A stretch of 64,000 nucleotides of DNA from Anas platyrhynchos (taxonomy: Eukaryota; Chordata; Aves; Anseriformes; Anatidae), in the NCBI RefSeq assembly GCF_047663525.1, contig NC_092591.1:33203001-33267000 (forward strand). The letters are read 5' to 3'. Under the pieces are notes generated by a model that was given only the letters and a program-made list of their open reading frames with translations, was not told where the DNA came from and did not search any database. The translations under genes and the position numbers were made by a program. This document shows, piece by piece, positions 1 to 11,400 of the stretch (positions are counted from its first letter, which is position 1; every line of letters begins with the position of its first letter).

Positions 1-740
1 ATCTGAAGCCTGTGTGCGTGTGTCAACATGCAGCAGGTGGTTTATTATATTCCCCGGTTATTATTTTATTAGGGCTCTCTTTATAGCCGCAATCACAATA
101 ATGCCCTGGAGTTTCGAGGAGGATTTTACATCTCTTTCGCACCACTCGCTCCGGCTTCTGGAAATATTTGTTTTGTGGGGACACGTGGGGAGTTGCAGCG
201 ACTTGTGGAGCCCGGGCAGAGCATGCAAACTGGGTGCAAAGCTCAGGGCGGCAGCCACCGGGCCTTGGGAAGGTGGTGGTGGCACCCGCCTAGGTGCGCG
301 GCCAGGGGATCGCAGCGAGGTTTGGCGGAGCTGTGAAAAGCAGAGATCAGCTTGTCTTGCTTTAACCTACATTAGCTCCGGGTCCATATGGTAGATGCTG
401 CCTGTGGATCTCCAGCACCAAAGCGGGGCCTATTCTTGCACGCCGCCCTGCTTGTGCCAGATGGTGCCTGGACCAAGTGGCCATGCGTGGGGTGGCTCTG
501 GTTAGCCTAATAAACGTCCAATACAAGTCAAAAATCAAAACACACACATACTAACATCTGCTAGAGCCTGCAGTACCCAGCTAGCCTTTCAATACTGAAT
601 TAAAGAGCCCCACAGCCCTTCTGTTCCCCTAGGTTAGACACTCATTACCATTTATCAAGCACTGATGTTATCTGGCCTCTCATTTTATTTAGTACCGAAG
701 CTATTAGCATCAGATTTGATTTTGACAGTTGACGCTGCTG
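1..740. other. Upstream DNA 5' of DLL4, no gene seen
   Basis: This stretch is of mixed composition. An E-box (CACGTG) lies near 183. No splice-bounded coding exon, RNA gene or recognisable repeat was found, and the short open frames here have no family resemblance. It is distal upstream sequence of DLL4 by position only. Confidence 0.5.
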
Positions 741-911
741 CTGGTAAAGCCGGGATCTGGCCGGGCGGATCGCCGCAAAATTCCGAGTCCATCAGCGGCG
801 ACACATTCCTCCTCCCGCCTTGTTTACGAGGCCGAGACAAAAGAGCTCCCCTCGGGTGCCTCTGCCCGCGCCTCGGCTCCCCCGCAGCCCCCGCACCGTG
901 CCCGCGGTGCC

Positions 912-985
912 CCCCCATCCCCATCCCCATCCCCATCCCCATCCCCATCCCCATCCCCATCCCCTTCCCCATCCCCTTCCCCACC
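912..985. repeat. (CCCCAT)n hexanucleotide array
   Basis: About nine CCCCAT units run from about 915 to 964 and degrade into CCCCTT and CCCCAC variants. The minus strand reads as regularly spaced runs of four G, the spacing needed for an intramolecular G-quadruplex. The array lies about 1.1 kb upstream of the presumed DLL4 transcription start. It also creates several overlapping false open frames (Pro-Ile, Pro-Ser and Pro-His repeats). Confidence 0.9.
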
Positions 986-2046
986 CCGGGACCGGCTCCG
1001 CGGGGAGGCGCGGCCGGGGGGCGCCGCTTCGTGCTGCCGCGGCCGGGACCCGGCTTCTCCCCCCCTTTTTCTCCCCCCCGGTCCCAAAAGAGCCCGGGCT
1101 GGGGAACGGCAGCGGCAGCCCCGAGGCCCCAGGGCGGCTTCCCAGGTGCCCCACGCCGCCAAGGTTCGCAGCCTTGCGAGCGCGGCGCTGGCATAAAGGT
1201 GGCAAGACCTCATTACCATACAGCTGAAGGTTTATCTCTCCCTCCCCAACCCCCCCCTCCCCCCCCCCGCCTCCCTCCGGCCTCCCATCCATTTAACAAG
1301 CTGAACTAAACAGCCACATGAAAGGCCTTCTCTGTGCTTGGCTTTAATGAGGGACACGCGACCCGACAATAAGCGCCCGCTGCAATCAGGCCGACGCTCG
1401 GCTGGCACACGCCGCCCCGCAGCCCCCATCGCCCCCCCCAGCCCCAAGCCCGGCTCCCCGGGGGGGTCCCCACCGCTCCTCGCCCCCCGCCCCGGCCGGG
1501 CTGCGGTGCCCCGGCGCGTCCCGGAGGCGGTGGCGGGGCCGTCCCGTGCCGTGCCGTGCCGTGCCGAGCCGGTCGGTGCCGTGCGAGCGCCCCTTTTGCT
1601 TTTGCTTTCTGGGTCCAGCGGGGCGAGAGCGGGGAGCGGCGGGGACGGGACGGGACGGGCCGGGACGGGACGGGAGCGGCGGCCGTCGGGGGCCGAGCGG
1701 GGCGGCGAGGCGGGCAGGACGGGTGCTTTGCAACGCTTCGGCCCCTATTGTTCGGCCGCCCCGGGAGGCTGCTCCTCGGAGAGGCGTCCGCTTTTGCAGG
1801 GAGCTCTCCCTCCCCGCGCTGTAAATATCTCAACAGATGCTCGGCTCGCTCCTAATCAGCTCGGCTCCTCGGCGGCCAGCGCGGCGGCAGCGGCAGCGGA
1901 GCGGCAGCAGGGAATTAGCGCCGGTTCTGCGGGCTCCCCGCAACATTTGGCTCCTTTTTCCAGAAAGGAAAGATGGAAAAGGGGAGGGATCGCCCGTGAG
2001 GCTGACTGACGGTTTACATAATGAGCTTGCGAGGATGCGAGGCAAC

Positions 2047-2054
2047 TATATAAA
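2047..2054 (+). promoter_or_regulatory. DLL4: TATA box of DLL4
   Basis: TATATAAA stands alone in a GC-rich setting about 350 bases before the DLL4 ATG. It predicts a start of transcription near 2075-2085 and a 5' leader of about 325 bases, in which I saw no upstream ATG. Confidence 0.75.
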
Positions 2055-2404
2055 CAGCTCGGAGGGAAGCGAGTTTTCCATTTACCGAGCGCTGTTCGCA
2101 CCAGTCCAAGGAGGAGCGGTCCAACACTAAGCACTCCCCTTCGCGTCTCTCCCCAAACCCACCCGGCTTTGGAGTTTACAAAGGCGCCAGGAGCGGTCGG
2201 AGCTCGGGGGTTGGCTGCAGGATTTCATTCCCAGCAGGGGACGGTCTCACCCCACACCTGGATTTTTACCTCCCGCTTTCTGCCGCTGCTCGGGGAATAC
2301 TGGCGAGGGCGGGTCGCGCTGCGAGGGGCGCCCACCCGGACCCTTTGAGGAATACAGGAGGAAAGCTAAACCCTGGGAGAGCTGGAAGCGCCGCTTCCAC
2401 GAGG

Positions 2405-2458
2405 ATGACAGCCTTGCGCAGCTTTGGCTTGACGTTTCTGTTAATGGTTTTGCAGCAG
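2405..2458 (+). CDS. DLL4: DLL4 exon 1: signal peptide start
   Basis: Eighteen codons from ATG to CAG|GT. The residues are hydrophobic (LTFLLMVL) and form most of the secretion signal. The exon ends in phase 0 and a 140-base intron follows. No in-frame alternative ATG lies between the TATA box and this one. Confidence 0.93.
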
Positions 2459-5400
2459 GTAATCACGCAGCGAGCTAACTAAGCGAATACGTGGAAGGGG
2501 TTCGCGGAGCGCAGAGCGGGTGCCGGACGCCAGCTCGCGTGGCGGAGCCCGGGTAAGGTGTGATTTGGGTTTTTTGTGTGTGTCTCCCCTTTGTGCAGGG
2601 GGTGGCCGGCTCCGGCGTCTTCCAGCTGGAGCTGCACGAGTTCGTCAACAGCCACGGGTCGCTGGCCAGCGGCAAGCCCTGCGCCCCGCACTGCAGGACC
2701 TTCTTTCGCGTGTGCCTCAAGCACTTCCAGGCGGTGGTCTCCCCGGGGCCCTGCACTTTCGGCAGCATCATCACCCCGGTTCTGGGGACGAACTCCTTCA
2801 GCGTCAAGGACACGGAGAAATTTGACAGCCCCATCAAGCTGCCCTTTAACTTCACGTGGCCGGTGAGACTCCGCTCGGAGCGCCGAGCGCGGCCGCGGGG
2901 CAAGGAGGGCGGCAGGGAAAGGCTGAGCTGGCGCGGAGCGAACCGCTCTCGCCGGTAGACTTCTTGCCAGAGCTTCCTTTAAGGGAAAAAAAAAAAAAAG
3001 AGAGAGAAAAAAAAAAAAAAAAGAAAAAAAAAAGGAGAGGAAAAAAAAAAAAGAAAAAAAAAAAAAAGAAAAAAAAAAAGAAAAAAAAAAGAGAAAAAAA
3101 GAAAAAAAAAAAAAGAGGGGTGGGGGGTGAGGGATAACACGACCCGCACGGGGCGCGGGGCCGTGCTGACGCTGCTCTCTCCGCCCGCAGGGAACCTTCT
3201 CGCTCATCATCCAGGCCTGGCACGCTCCCGCCAACTACCTGCCGCAAGGTGAGCGCGCCGCGCGCCGCCGGCAGGGGGCGCGCCGCACCCGCTGCGCGCT
3301 CCCGACACCCCCCCCCCCCACACCCCACCTCCAACCCCGGTCGCGGTCCCAGCCCCGGTCCCGGTCCCAGCCCCCCCCCCCCCGCTCCCCCGACCCCCCC
3401 GGCTCAGCTGTTTATCCGATAATTTCACGGCCGGCTTTATCCGACCATCAGCAGCCCGGTCCCCCAACGATATCCATCAGGGGCCGCTTTGATTCTGTCC
3501 CGACCCAATCTCCAACACAATTGCGTTTCCTCCGGTTTATTTTTGGCGTGGGAAAGAAAGGAGCTCTGCGGTGAGAAAGCTGCGAGGCTGCCAAAGAGCC
3601 CCGGCCGCCTTTTCCTGTATTTTACACCTTTCTCGAATTCCGCCCTTTGGAAAGGAATAATGGCTTTGGGATGTTTTTCTGACAAGAGAGGAAAAAGGAT
3701 ATTCCAGCAGCACAGCAGCCCTCGCTTTGAAAGGCCTCTCTCCGCAGAGCCTCTGCAGCCTGGGTTAACGCTCACCGAAACCGGGGGCACCAAATTAACG
3801 CTCCAACCCTCCTCAGTGGGGCCACTGCACACACATATTTGGGACAGGGGTTCCTGGGGCAGACAGCGGTGGTGGTGGTGATGGAGGTAGTGATGATGGT
3901 GGTGATGGCTTTGATGGTGGTGGTGGTGATGGTTTTGATGGTGGTGGTGGTAGCAGGCTGCTGACACCGTCCCTTGTCCCCCAGGCTCCCAGCTGCCATC
4001 CGAGGACTGGCTCATCAGCCAGATGGCGATCCAGCGGTCGCTGGCGGTGGGCGAGGACTGGTCGCAGGACGTGCAGAAGGGCCCGCTGACCCAGCTGCGC
4101 TACTCCTACCGGGTGGTCTGCAGCGAGAACTACTACGGGGACAGCTGCTCGCGCCTCTGCAAGCGCCGTGATGACCGCTTCGGCCACTACGTCTGCGAGG
4201 CTGATGGCAGCCTGGCCTGCCTGCCCGGCTGGACCGGAGAGTACTGCACCGAGCGTAAGTGCCAGGCTGTGACAGACATCGGGTGTGTGAGGGGCCGGGC
4301 ACAAGGGCTGCTGCGCGAGCCCCGTGAGCTGCCCAGGCCTCACAGCCGGCCGTGTGGCATCGCCCCTCTCCACAGGGTGCTGGCAGCCAGCTGCAGCCTC
4401 CTCGCCTAGGTTGGGGTGAGGGACTCCCAGTGAAAGGCCGTGGCACCTCCCAGCCTGTGCACTGGGAAGGCCTCTAAAGCTAGCAGGTGGCTTGGAGTAT
4501 TAAAACATATCACCTGTGCCAGCTTTCTTAGGCTCTGTGCTAAACCAAGAGTTACACTGGGACAGGAATGTAGTTGAAGAGGCCTTGAAGGAAAGGCAAC
4601 CCCCTAAAGCACCAGGGAACTGTTCGGTGAAGGCACCCCAATCCCAAAACTTGAAATGCGGCAGTGGTGTTTGCTTGTGGCTGCAACGGCGCTGCTGCAA
4701 AACATCGTGCACCTGGCAGAGCTCGGGGCTGTGTTTTCCTGCTGACCTTTCCCCTCTGTGGAGAGCGGCACGCTGAGGACTTTGCTCCCCCCGCTGCTGC
4801 AGCTGCTAATGCTGCGCTGCACCTCTGCGAGCAGTGAAGAAAGCAGAGAAGGGATCTTGGCTGTTATCATTGAGTCAGTCGTACCTATTCTGAGTTAACA
4901 GGCTCACAGCTTGCCCACAGAGGCTTACACCATTTCTGCTGCCAGAGGAGATGGGGCAGGTGTTGTGCTGTCGTAGCAGGAATCTTTACTGTGGGCTCAG
5001 GGTCCCGCTGGATTTTTGCAGTCTCCTGTTAGCACAGGCAGAGTCACCACTTGCTCCTTTCCTATGAGAGCTGCAAGAGTTCATGTTTGTTGTGTAAGCA
5101 GAAAAAATAAAGGACAACTTGTCAGATGTCGGCTCTCCTTGTTCACTTCCTCCTGCTCCAGAACTCCTCGTACTAAGAATTTTTAAAACAAAGCTTTGAA
5201 AGTGCAAAACCAGTTTTCGAAGCATATTTTTAAAAGCAGACATTTCCCCCTTTTAAAAGTGTATTCTGTAGTGGCATATGTATTTACCTAAACATTTCTG
5301 CTTTTTTTATGTTCTCTTTACAGCCATCTGTCTGTCTGGATGTACTGAACAGAATGGATATTGCAACAAGCCAGGAGAGTGCATGTGAGTAGATGGCAAT

Positions 5401-8400
5401 TGCAATCCGAACTTCAGTTAAAACAGAATAGTAATAGAAACTTGTAACAGAAACTTAAACTCTTTTCCATGTCATTAATGTTTTAATTTGACTTTTCTTT
5501 TAGCTGTCGTCCTGGCTGGCAAGGCCGCTACTGCGATGAATGCATTCCCCACATAGGCTGCCGCCACGGGACCTGTAAAACACAGTGGCAGTGCATTTGT
5601 GACGAAGGATGGGGTGGCCTCTTCTGTGATCAAGGTTAGTTCCGAATGTTGTGCTTCTGGGTCTAGATTGGGTATTCCTCAGTACGGGACTAGGGAATCT
5701 GACCCATCAGATCTAGAATTAAACTTCAGTAAGGTACACGTTGAGAGGCATCGATTTGTACCAAGGCTGTCTCAGACACTAATACTTAACTTGTAGTAGT
5801 CTGGGCTGAAAACAAGCAAGCCTTCTTGGTAGGTGTTGAAAAACAACACCACCTGGATGAGTTTTGACCAGGCAAGTTTTCTGTCTTCTCAAGCTAAGTT
5901 TAATGTATTCCCTGTACAACAATTTACTAAACAGTTTCCAGCAGCAGTAAACACCATAATTTGGGCCTTCCTTATTTTGCATACAAGGAAGTTAACTCAT
6001 GTGATAAGTCTGGAGCATGAGAGAAAAATCATGTAAGCAAGAATGAAAAGTACAGGTTCCATTTTAAGGTACACCAGACCACTTCCACCTATTCAACCCA
6101 TTGAATCACTGAACTGTAGCCAGCTGAGCAGTCATGTCCTCAAGGCCATATATGCACTGCTGGCACTGAGATCATTAAGTACTCACAGCAAGTTAAGTGT
6201 TTTCAAGACATTTATAGGATTAAGATGGGGAAGTCTGAATTAAGCAGGAAAAGTAAAGTTGCAGATTTTTTTTTCTTTTCTGTTTGTAGTTACCTATTAA
6301 CCAGTTGTATTCCAATTAGCCTATGGTATTTATAGTGCTTATAAAGATTTTCTACTTGCGTCCTATGAACTTGTGTGCTTAACCTCTGTCTCAGATCTAA
6401 GTGAAAATAAAAAGGGCCATCAAGGCTGGCAGAGCATTTAGACAGTTTAAACTACTAACATTCATAACAAGAGAGCACGGTAAATAAACAATAAAAGATT
6501 TCTAATGTTTGTTTAAATCTCCAAGCCTAAATATTTTTATTTCCTTCCTGCCTTCCCAGAACGTGCCTTGGAGCACACCTTTTAAAGATGGGGCTAATTC
6601 TTTTAGTATGTGACATGTTGTGCACAGACTATCTGTCCATTATGCCTTGAAGCGTCTTTCTGAGAATACACACAAAGTACATTTTGGCATTCACATCCCA
6701 TTACAGCTAACAGGTTTACACACAAAAAAAAGGGAGAGTATACCAAAGCATTAAGAAAGACAAGATTCCCAAAATTCAGAGCTCAGGTGATAGACAGAGA
6801 GCAATATGTAAAATTCGTAACAATCTGAAACATCTATTACTGATAATAATCTGAATAATAACCTCCAATATTCCTATTAATAGCAAAATGGAAGACTTTT
6901 TAAAATTGAAAATTCTTTACTGTTGACTACGGTGTTTTTGTATGAATGTCTTTTTCCAGCAGTCAGAGACTCTTTTCTCTAACACCTGGTATCTTTGCAG
7001 ATCTGAACTACTGTACTCACCACAAACCGTGCAAAAATGGAGCAACTTGCATGAACACCGGCCAGGGCAGCTATACGTGTTCGTGCAAACCTGGCTTTAC
7101 CGGCGTTGACTGCGAACATGAGATCAGCGAGTGTGACAGCAATCCCTGTAGGAACGGCGGTAGTTGCACGGTAAGGGCATTTTAAATGTAAAGTCTTTGT
7201 GTGAAGCAAGCCCCAGTATACTTTTTCAGAAATGGTTTTGTAACAACATAATGGGAATTCGATAGTACACAGGTTCATTACTGACGCTCACAACTATCGT
7301 ACTGAACCCTTCCCTGGACGTGTCAGGGGAGGAAGTCTGTTACAGGAGGAGATGTATCATCTAGATTAGAACTAGTCAACTGATCCTTAGGTTTCTGTGG
7401 CAGCCATTACGAGATCTTGGCAAGATTCAAGGTTTGTGAGGGAGCAGATCTTTAAAAAAATAAGCTCCCAAATGAAGGTTCATACAAAAATGTGCCAAGT
7501 CTGTATTTTAATAATTAATAAAATGTCTGCTTTCTGTTACGGAGTGTAGTGCCAGTTGGTACAAGGAAAAACAGATGAAACACTTTCTGCAAAACAGAGT
7601 TCTTCACTTTTAGTTTTCTGCAGTCTCGTGTTTCAATGTATTTTCAGAGCCAGTCAATGATTGATCCTACCTGTTGATAACGACTGATGGCTTACAAATA
7701 TCAGATGTAATCCAATGCATGTTTTGATTAAAGCTAATGCTGCAAGACCCGACTCCCTTCTTCCAAGACCTTGGACATACATTACTTTCAAAAAAGAGAT
7801 GAGTTTTTTTGTTATCTAAGTGGTGGGACTTCTCAATAGCAAAGCAAAATAACCCCCTTTTTTATTTAAAAAAAAAAAAAAGGCTCTCATGCAGAGGATA
7901 AATGTCCTTATCACAGCTGTGTAGTGGTGTTAGTCATGTTTTTGCCTCATTGCCTTTAGGCTCCCTACAATTGCGTCTGCTCAGCTTGTGTAGTTGCACG
8001 ATTACTCCTGCACGACGAATACAGCCAGTTCTCAGCTCTATCAGACCAGCCTGCAGTTATTTACTCTGCAAATGTCACTTTTGCCACAGTCAAAAGTTCA
8101 GTTCTGTCTTTTGGGACAGAACAGCACACGCTGACCAAAAAGAAATGCACAAGCAGCTATCCTTTGGTGGCATCAAATTACAATGGCCAATGTTGTGTTT
8201 TGCAGGATCTGGAGAATGGTTATCACTGCCTCTGCCCCCCTGGCTACTACGGAACTCACTGTGAGCACAGCGCTTTGACGTGTATCGATTCTCCATGCTT
8301 TAATGGTGGCACATGCTTGGAAAAAGAACAAGGGGCCAGCTACACTTGCATTTGCCCTTTCGGCTTCACGGGGTCGAACTGCGAAAAAAAAGTAGACAGG

Positions 8401-11400
8401 TGCACAAGCAACCCATGTGCAAATGGTGAGTCTTTTTATCAAAAACTCTCACGTCCCCTTGATTTGTTTGTGCTTTTCAGTGCAGAAGTGATAGAAATCC
8501 AATCTGACCTCTACTCTTCCCCTAATATATTAGTCTCTCCCTCACTGTATTCCACATCTACCCTAATTTTGGCCTCTTGGGGGGAGGACTTTCACTGGCA
8601 TTTTCTATGCAGGAAAAAAATGCACAAGTTTTACCATGGGATGAGATAGATGGCAGAACTATACACATTAAATTAACTTTATTACCTATTTAGAAGGGGC
8701 ATATTTTTAAAGGGAGATGGGTAAGCTAGAAGGAACTTTTCATGTGTGGTTGTTTTATAAAATAACCTCCATCTTCTTGAGGTAGTATAAAATGCTTACG
8801 GACAGAGCTTTGTATTTCCAAGTGAAGTACATTGGAGACTGATTTTTTTTTTCTTTTATTTTACTTTTTTTCCTCAGATGGTAATTGCTTTTACCTTGGT
8901 CAGATTCACGTGTGTCGTTGTCGGCCTGGTTTCTCTGGTAAGAAATGTGAGATAAACATCAATGACTGTGCCAGGAACCCATGTTCCAATGGGGGAACTT
9001 GTCACGACCTGATCAACGATTACACCTGCACATGTTTGCCAGGCTATAGTGGCAGGAACTGTGACATCAAAACCAGAGATGAATGTGCTTCTGGGCCATG
9101 TGAGAATGGAGGCACTTGCTACAGTGGACTTTATAGTGCCAACTTTGTCTGCTACTGTCCTTCTGGCTTCATGGGCAGCCGCTGTGAATTACCAGTTTAT
9201 TCAGTGCCCATTACACTTCCTCCTAAACCAGTCCCCTGGATTGCCATATCCATGGGAGTGGGGCTGGTGGCTTTGCTCATACTGTTCTGCATGATAGCAA
9301 TGGTCATCAGGCAGATGAGGATGCACCCAGAGCAGGACTTGGAGACGATGAACAACCTGTCTGACTTCCAGAAGGACAATCTCATTCCAGCTTCCCAGCT
9401 CAAAAACACCAACAAAAATAAAGACCTCGAAGTGGACTGTGGGCTGGAGAAGTCAAACTACAAACCCAAGAATCATAAATTGGACTACAATCTGGTAAAA
9501 GACCTAACAAGTAGAGGGACACAGGAAGATAAATATTACAAAAGTGAAAAGTGTTTAGGAGACAAGTCTCCACTTCGACTACATAGGTGAGAATGCAGTC
9601 TTCCTTATAGTGTTTCTTCAGTCCCCCCTCACCTTCATACCCATGTAGAAGCAGATGAGAAAACATGAAAAAAAAATAATAATAACTTGGGGAGATAGCA
9701 TACAAAATGATTCATGGCAAAGCCATGAATCTTGAAGTAATGTATGTGTGTAGTGGCCAAGTGGTATCCATAGCTAAATGAATTAAATTGAGAGCTTGTG
9801 CAGGGTGCTGGTAGTATGGGTGCTGTGAAGGGGAATGGGAGTGACTAGTCTACTGATGAAAGTAAGAAGTATCTGTTCTTCCTCAATAGATCTCGGAGAA
9901 AGAACAGTACAGCATATAATGATTAAAATAAGGATATTGGTTATTAAGAAGGTAAAATGATCTGCTTACTGAAAAGAAAGTTGGAGTAGTAATAATTACT
10001 CTTTTCAAAAAAAAGAAAATAGCAATTATTCACTAGATCATCAGTATTCTTGTACACATACTGAAAGCCTTGCCTGGGTCCTGCTTGTGACAGGTGCACT
10101 GAAGGATCTGAGGAGTACGTAGCTAAATTGGACATGGCAGAAATCTAGCAAGACAGTAGCTATTCCTGACTTCCACCTCCCTCGCTTACTGTCCTGCCAT
10201 CATATAGAACACATGAAACTTCATCCTCTGCCCTTCCCTCCCACACCTCCTTGGCTATCTCATTCCAACCCTCCATATTCATTGAATTTTTAGAGATAGG
10301 AGTGTTAGTAGTCAACTAACGCCCTTTTCTCTCTGCCCTGCCTTAGTGAAAAGCCGGAATGTAGAATATCAGCGATATGCTCTCCAAGGGATTCAATGTA
10401 CCAGTCCGTCTTTGTGATAACAGAAGAAAGGAATGAGTGCATCATAGCCACAGAGGTAAGTAAGTACACGGGTGAACAAGCATAAATTCACAAAGTAAAA
10501 CAGGCAAATTATCCTTTAGAATTGGATCTGAGAAGGTTACTCAATTTCCAGGGATCCCCGCATACACCCCTTCTGTTCTGTGGCTGACAGGAGTGCCCAA
10601 GCAAACTGAACATACAACGGGGAAAAAAAAAATTATATATAACACAGAAATTAGCAGCTCTAAAACCAGAGATTCTGGGTTTAGATAAGGAGATGAAAGC
10701 ACCAAACATCAACCCATCAAAATTCAGTACATCATAGGATTATTTCCTCTTAAATAAGTAGTCAGCAAAAAAAAAGTAATAATAATAGTTCATAAATCCA
10801 CTGATGTAAAACCATGTTTTTCTTCCCATCACTACTATGGGTAATCCATGTTCTGTGGAAACAGGCAAAGCTATAGATTTCCAACAGAAGATGGGAGGCA
10901 ACTGAATGTGCTAAGTGGATAGGCATAAAAGACATTTAAAAAGTCTGTAGTAAGACATGGATGGAAATTTCAACTTCTTGGCATTTAAGCTGTATTATGT
11001 GTTCATGGCTGCAGCAATTTAATGATGTTTCTTAAGTTACTGATAAACATATCTAAATTTTGACATTATTTTGAAAAGCTCGAGAACAGTACACAAAAAA
11101 GAGGTGCCTAGCACTGAATAATCTAAAGACTCCAAAAAAGCATCTACCGAAGATCCAAACAGTTCCCAAAGAATTATCAACAATCAATACCTGTCTTTCT
11201 CAGTGAAGTCAGTCACTTTTAGGACTAGTTTCAGGTAGTTCCAGACTCCAAGAAAGAGAGCTTGCTGCGCCATACAGCAGCGATCTGTGAAGTCAGACCT
11301 GCAGTTTTCTGTCTCCCTTGCCAGGGTGGATATCAGATTTCGGCTCAAAGGCAAGCCTGAATACAAGTCAACCAGTAATATTAAAAGTTCAGCTGAAAGG

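Larger units (their letters stand above)
750..2400. promoter_or_regulatory. DLL4: GC-rich CpG-island-like promoter region of DLL4
   Basis: From about 750 the sequence turns strongly GC-rich and CpG-rich, up to the DLL4 start codon, with long C runs and short GC repeats (GTGCC near 1541-1566, GGGAC-type near 1644-1676). The region ends in a TATA box followed by an uninterrupted 5' leader. Three forkhead-type motifs lie at 1821-1827 (GTAAATA), 2012-2018 (GTTTACA) and 2174-2180 (GTTTACA). A SOX-like ATTGTT lies near 1747. FOXC factors are known activators of Dll4 in mammals; the use of these sites here is inferred. All long open frames in this interval are low-complexity artefacts. Confidence 0.75.

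Noticed and set aside
665-1309. Long open frames (up to 214 codons) on both strands upstream of DLL4
   Set aside because: They are produced by the CCCCAT array and GC-rich low-complexity DNA. All frames stay open together, and none resembles a known family.
2479-3334. Minus-strand frames with long phenylalanine runs
   Set aside because: They are reverse-strand reads of the A-rich tract in DLL4 intron 2 and of exon 2.
3437-4373. Poly-His and poly-Thr frames on the minus strand
   Set aside because: They come from the GGT/GAT repeat and the reverse strand of DLL4 exon 4.
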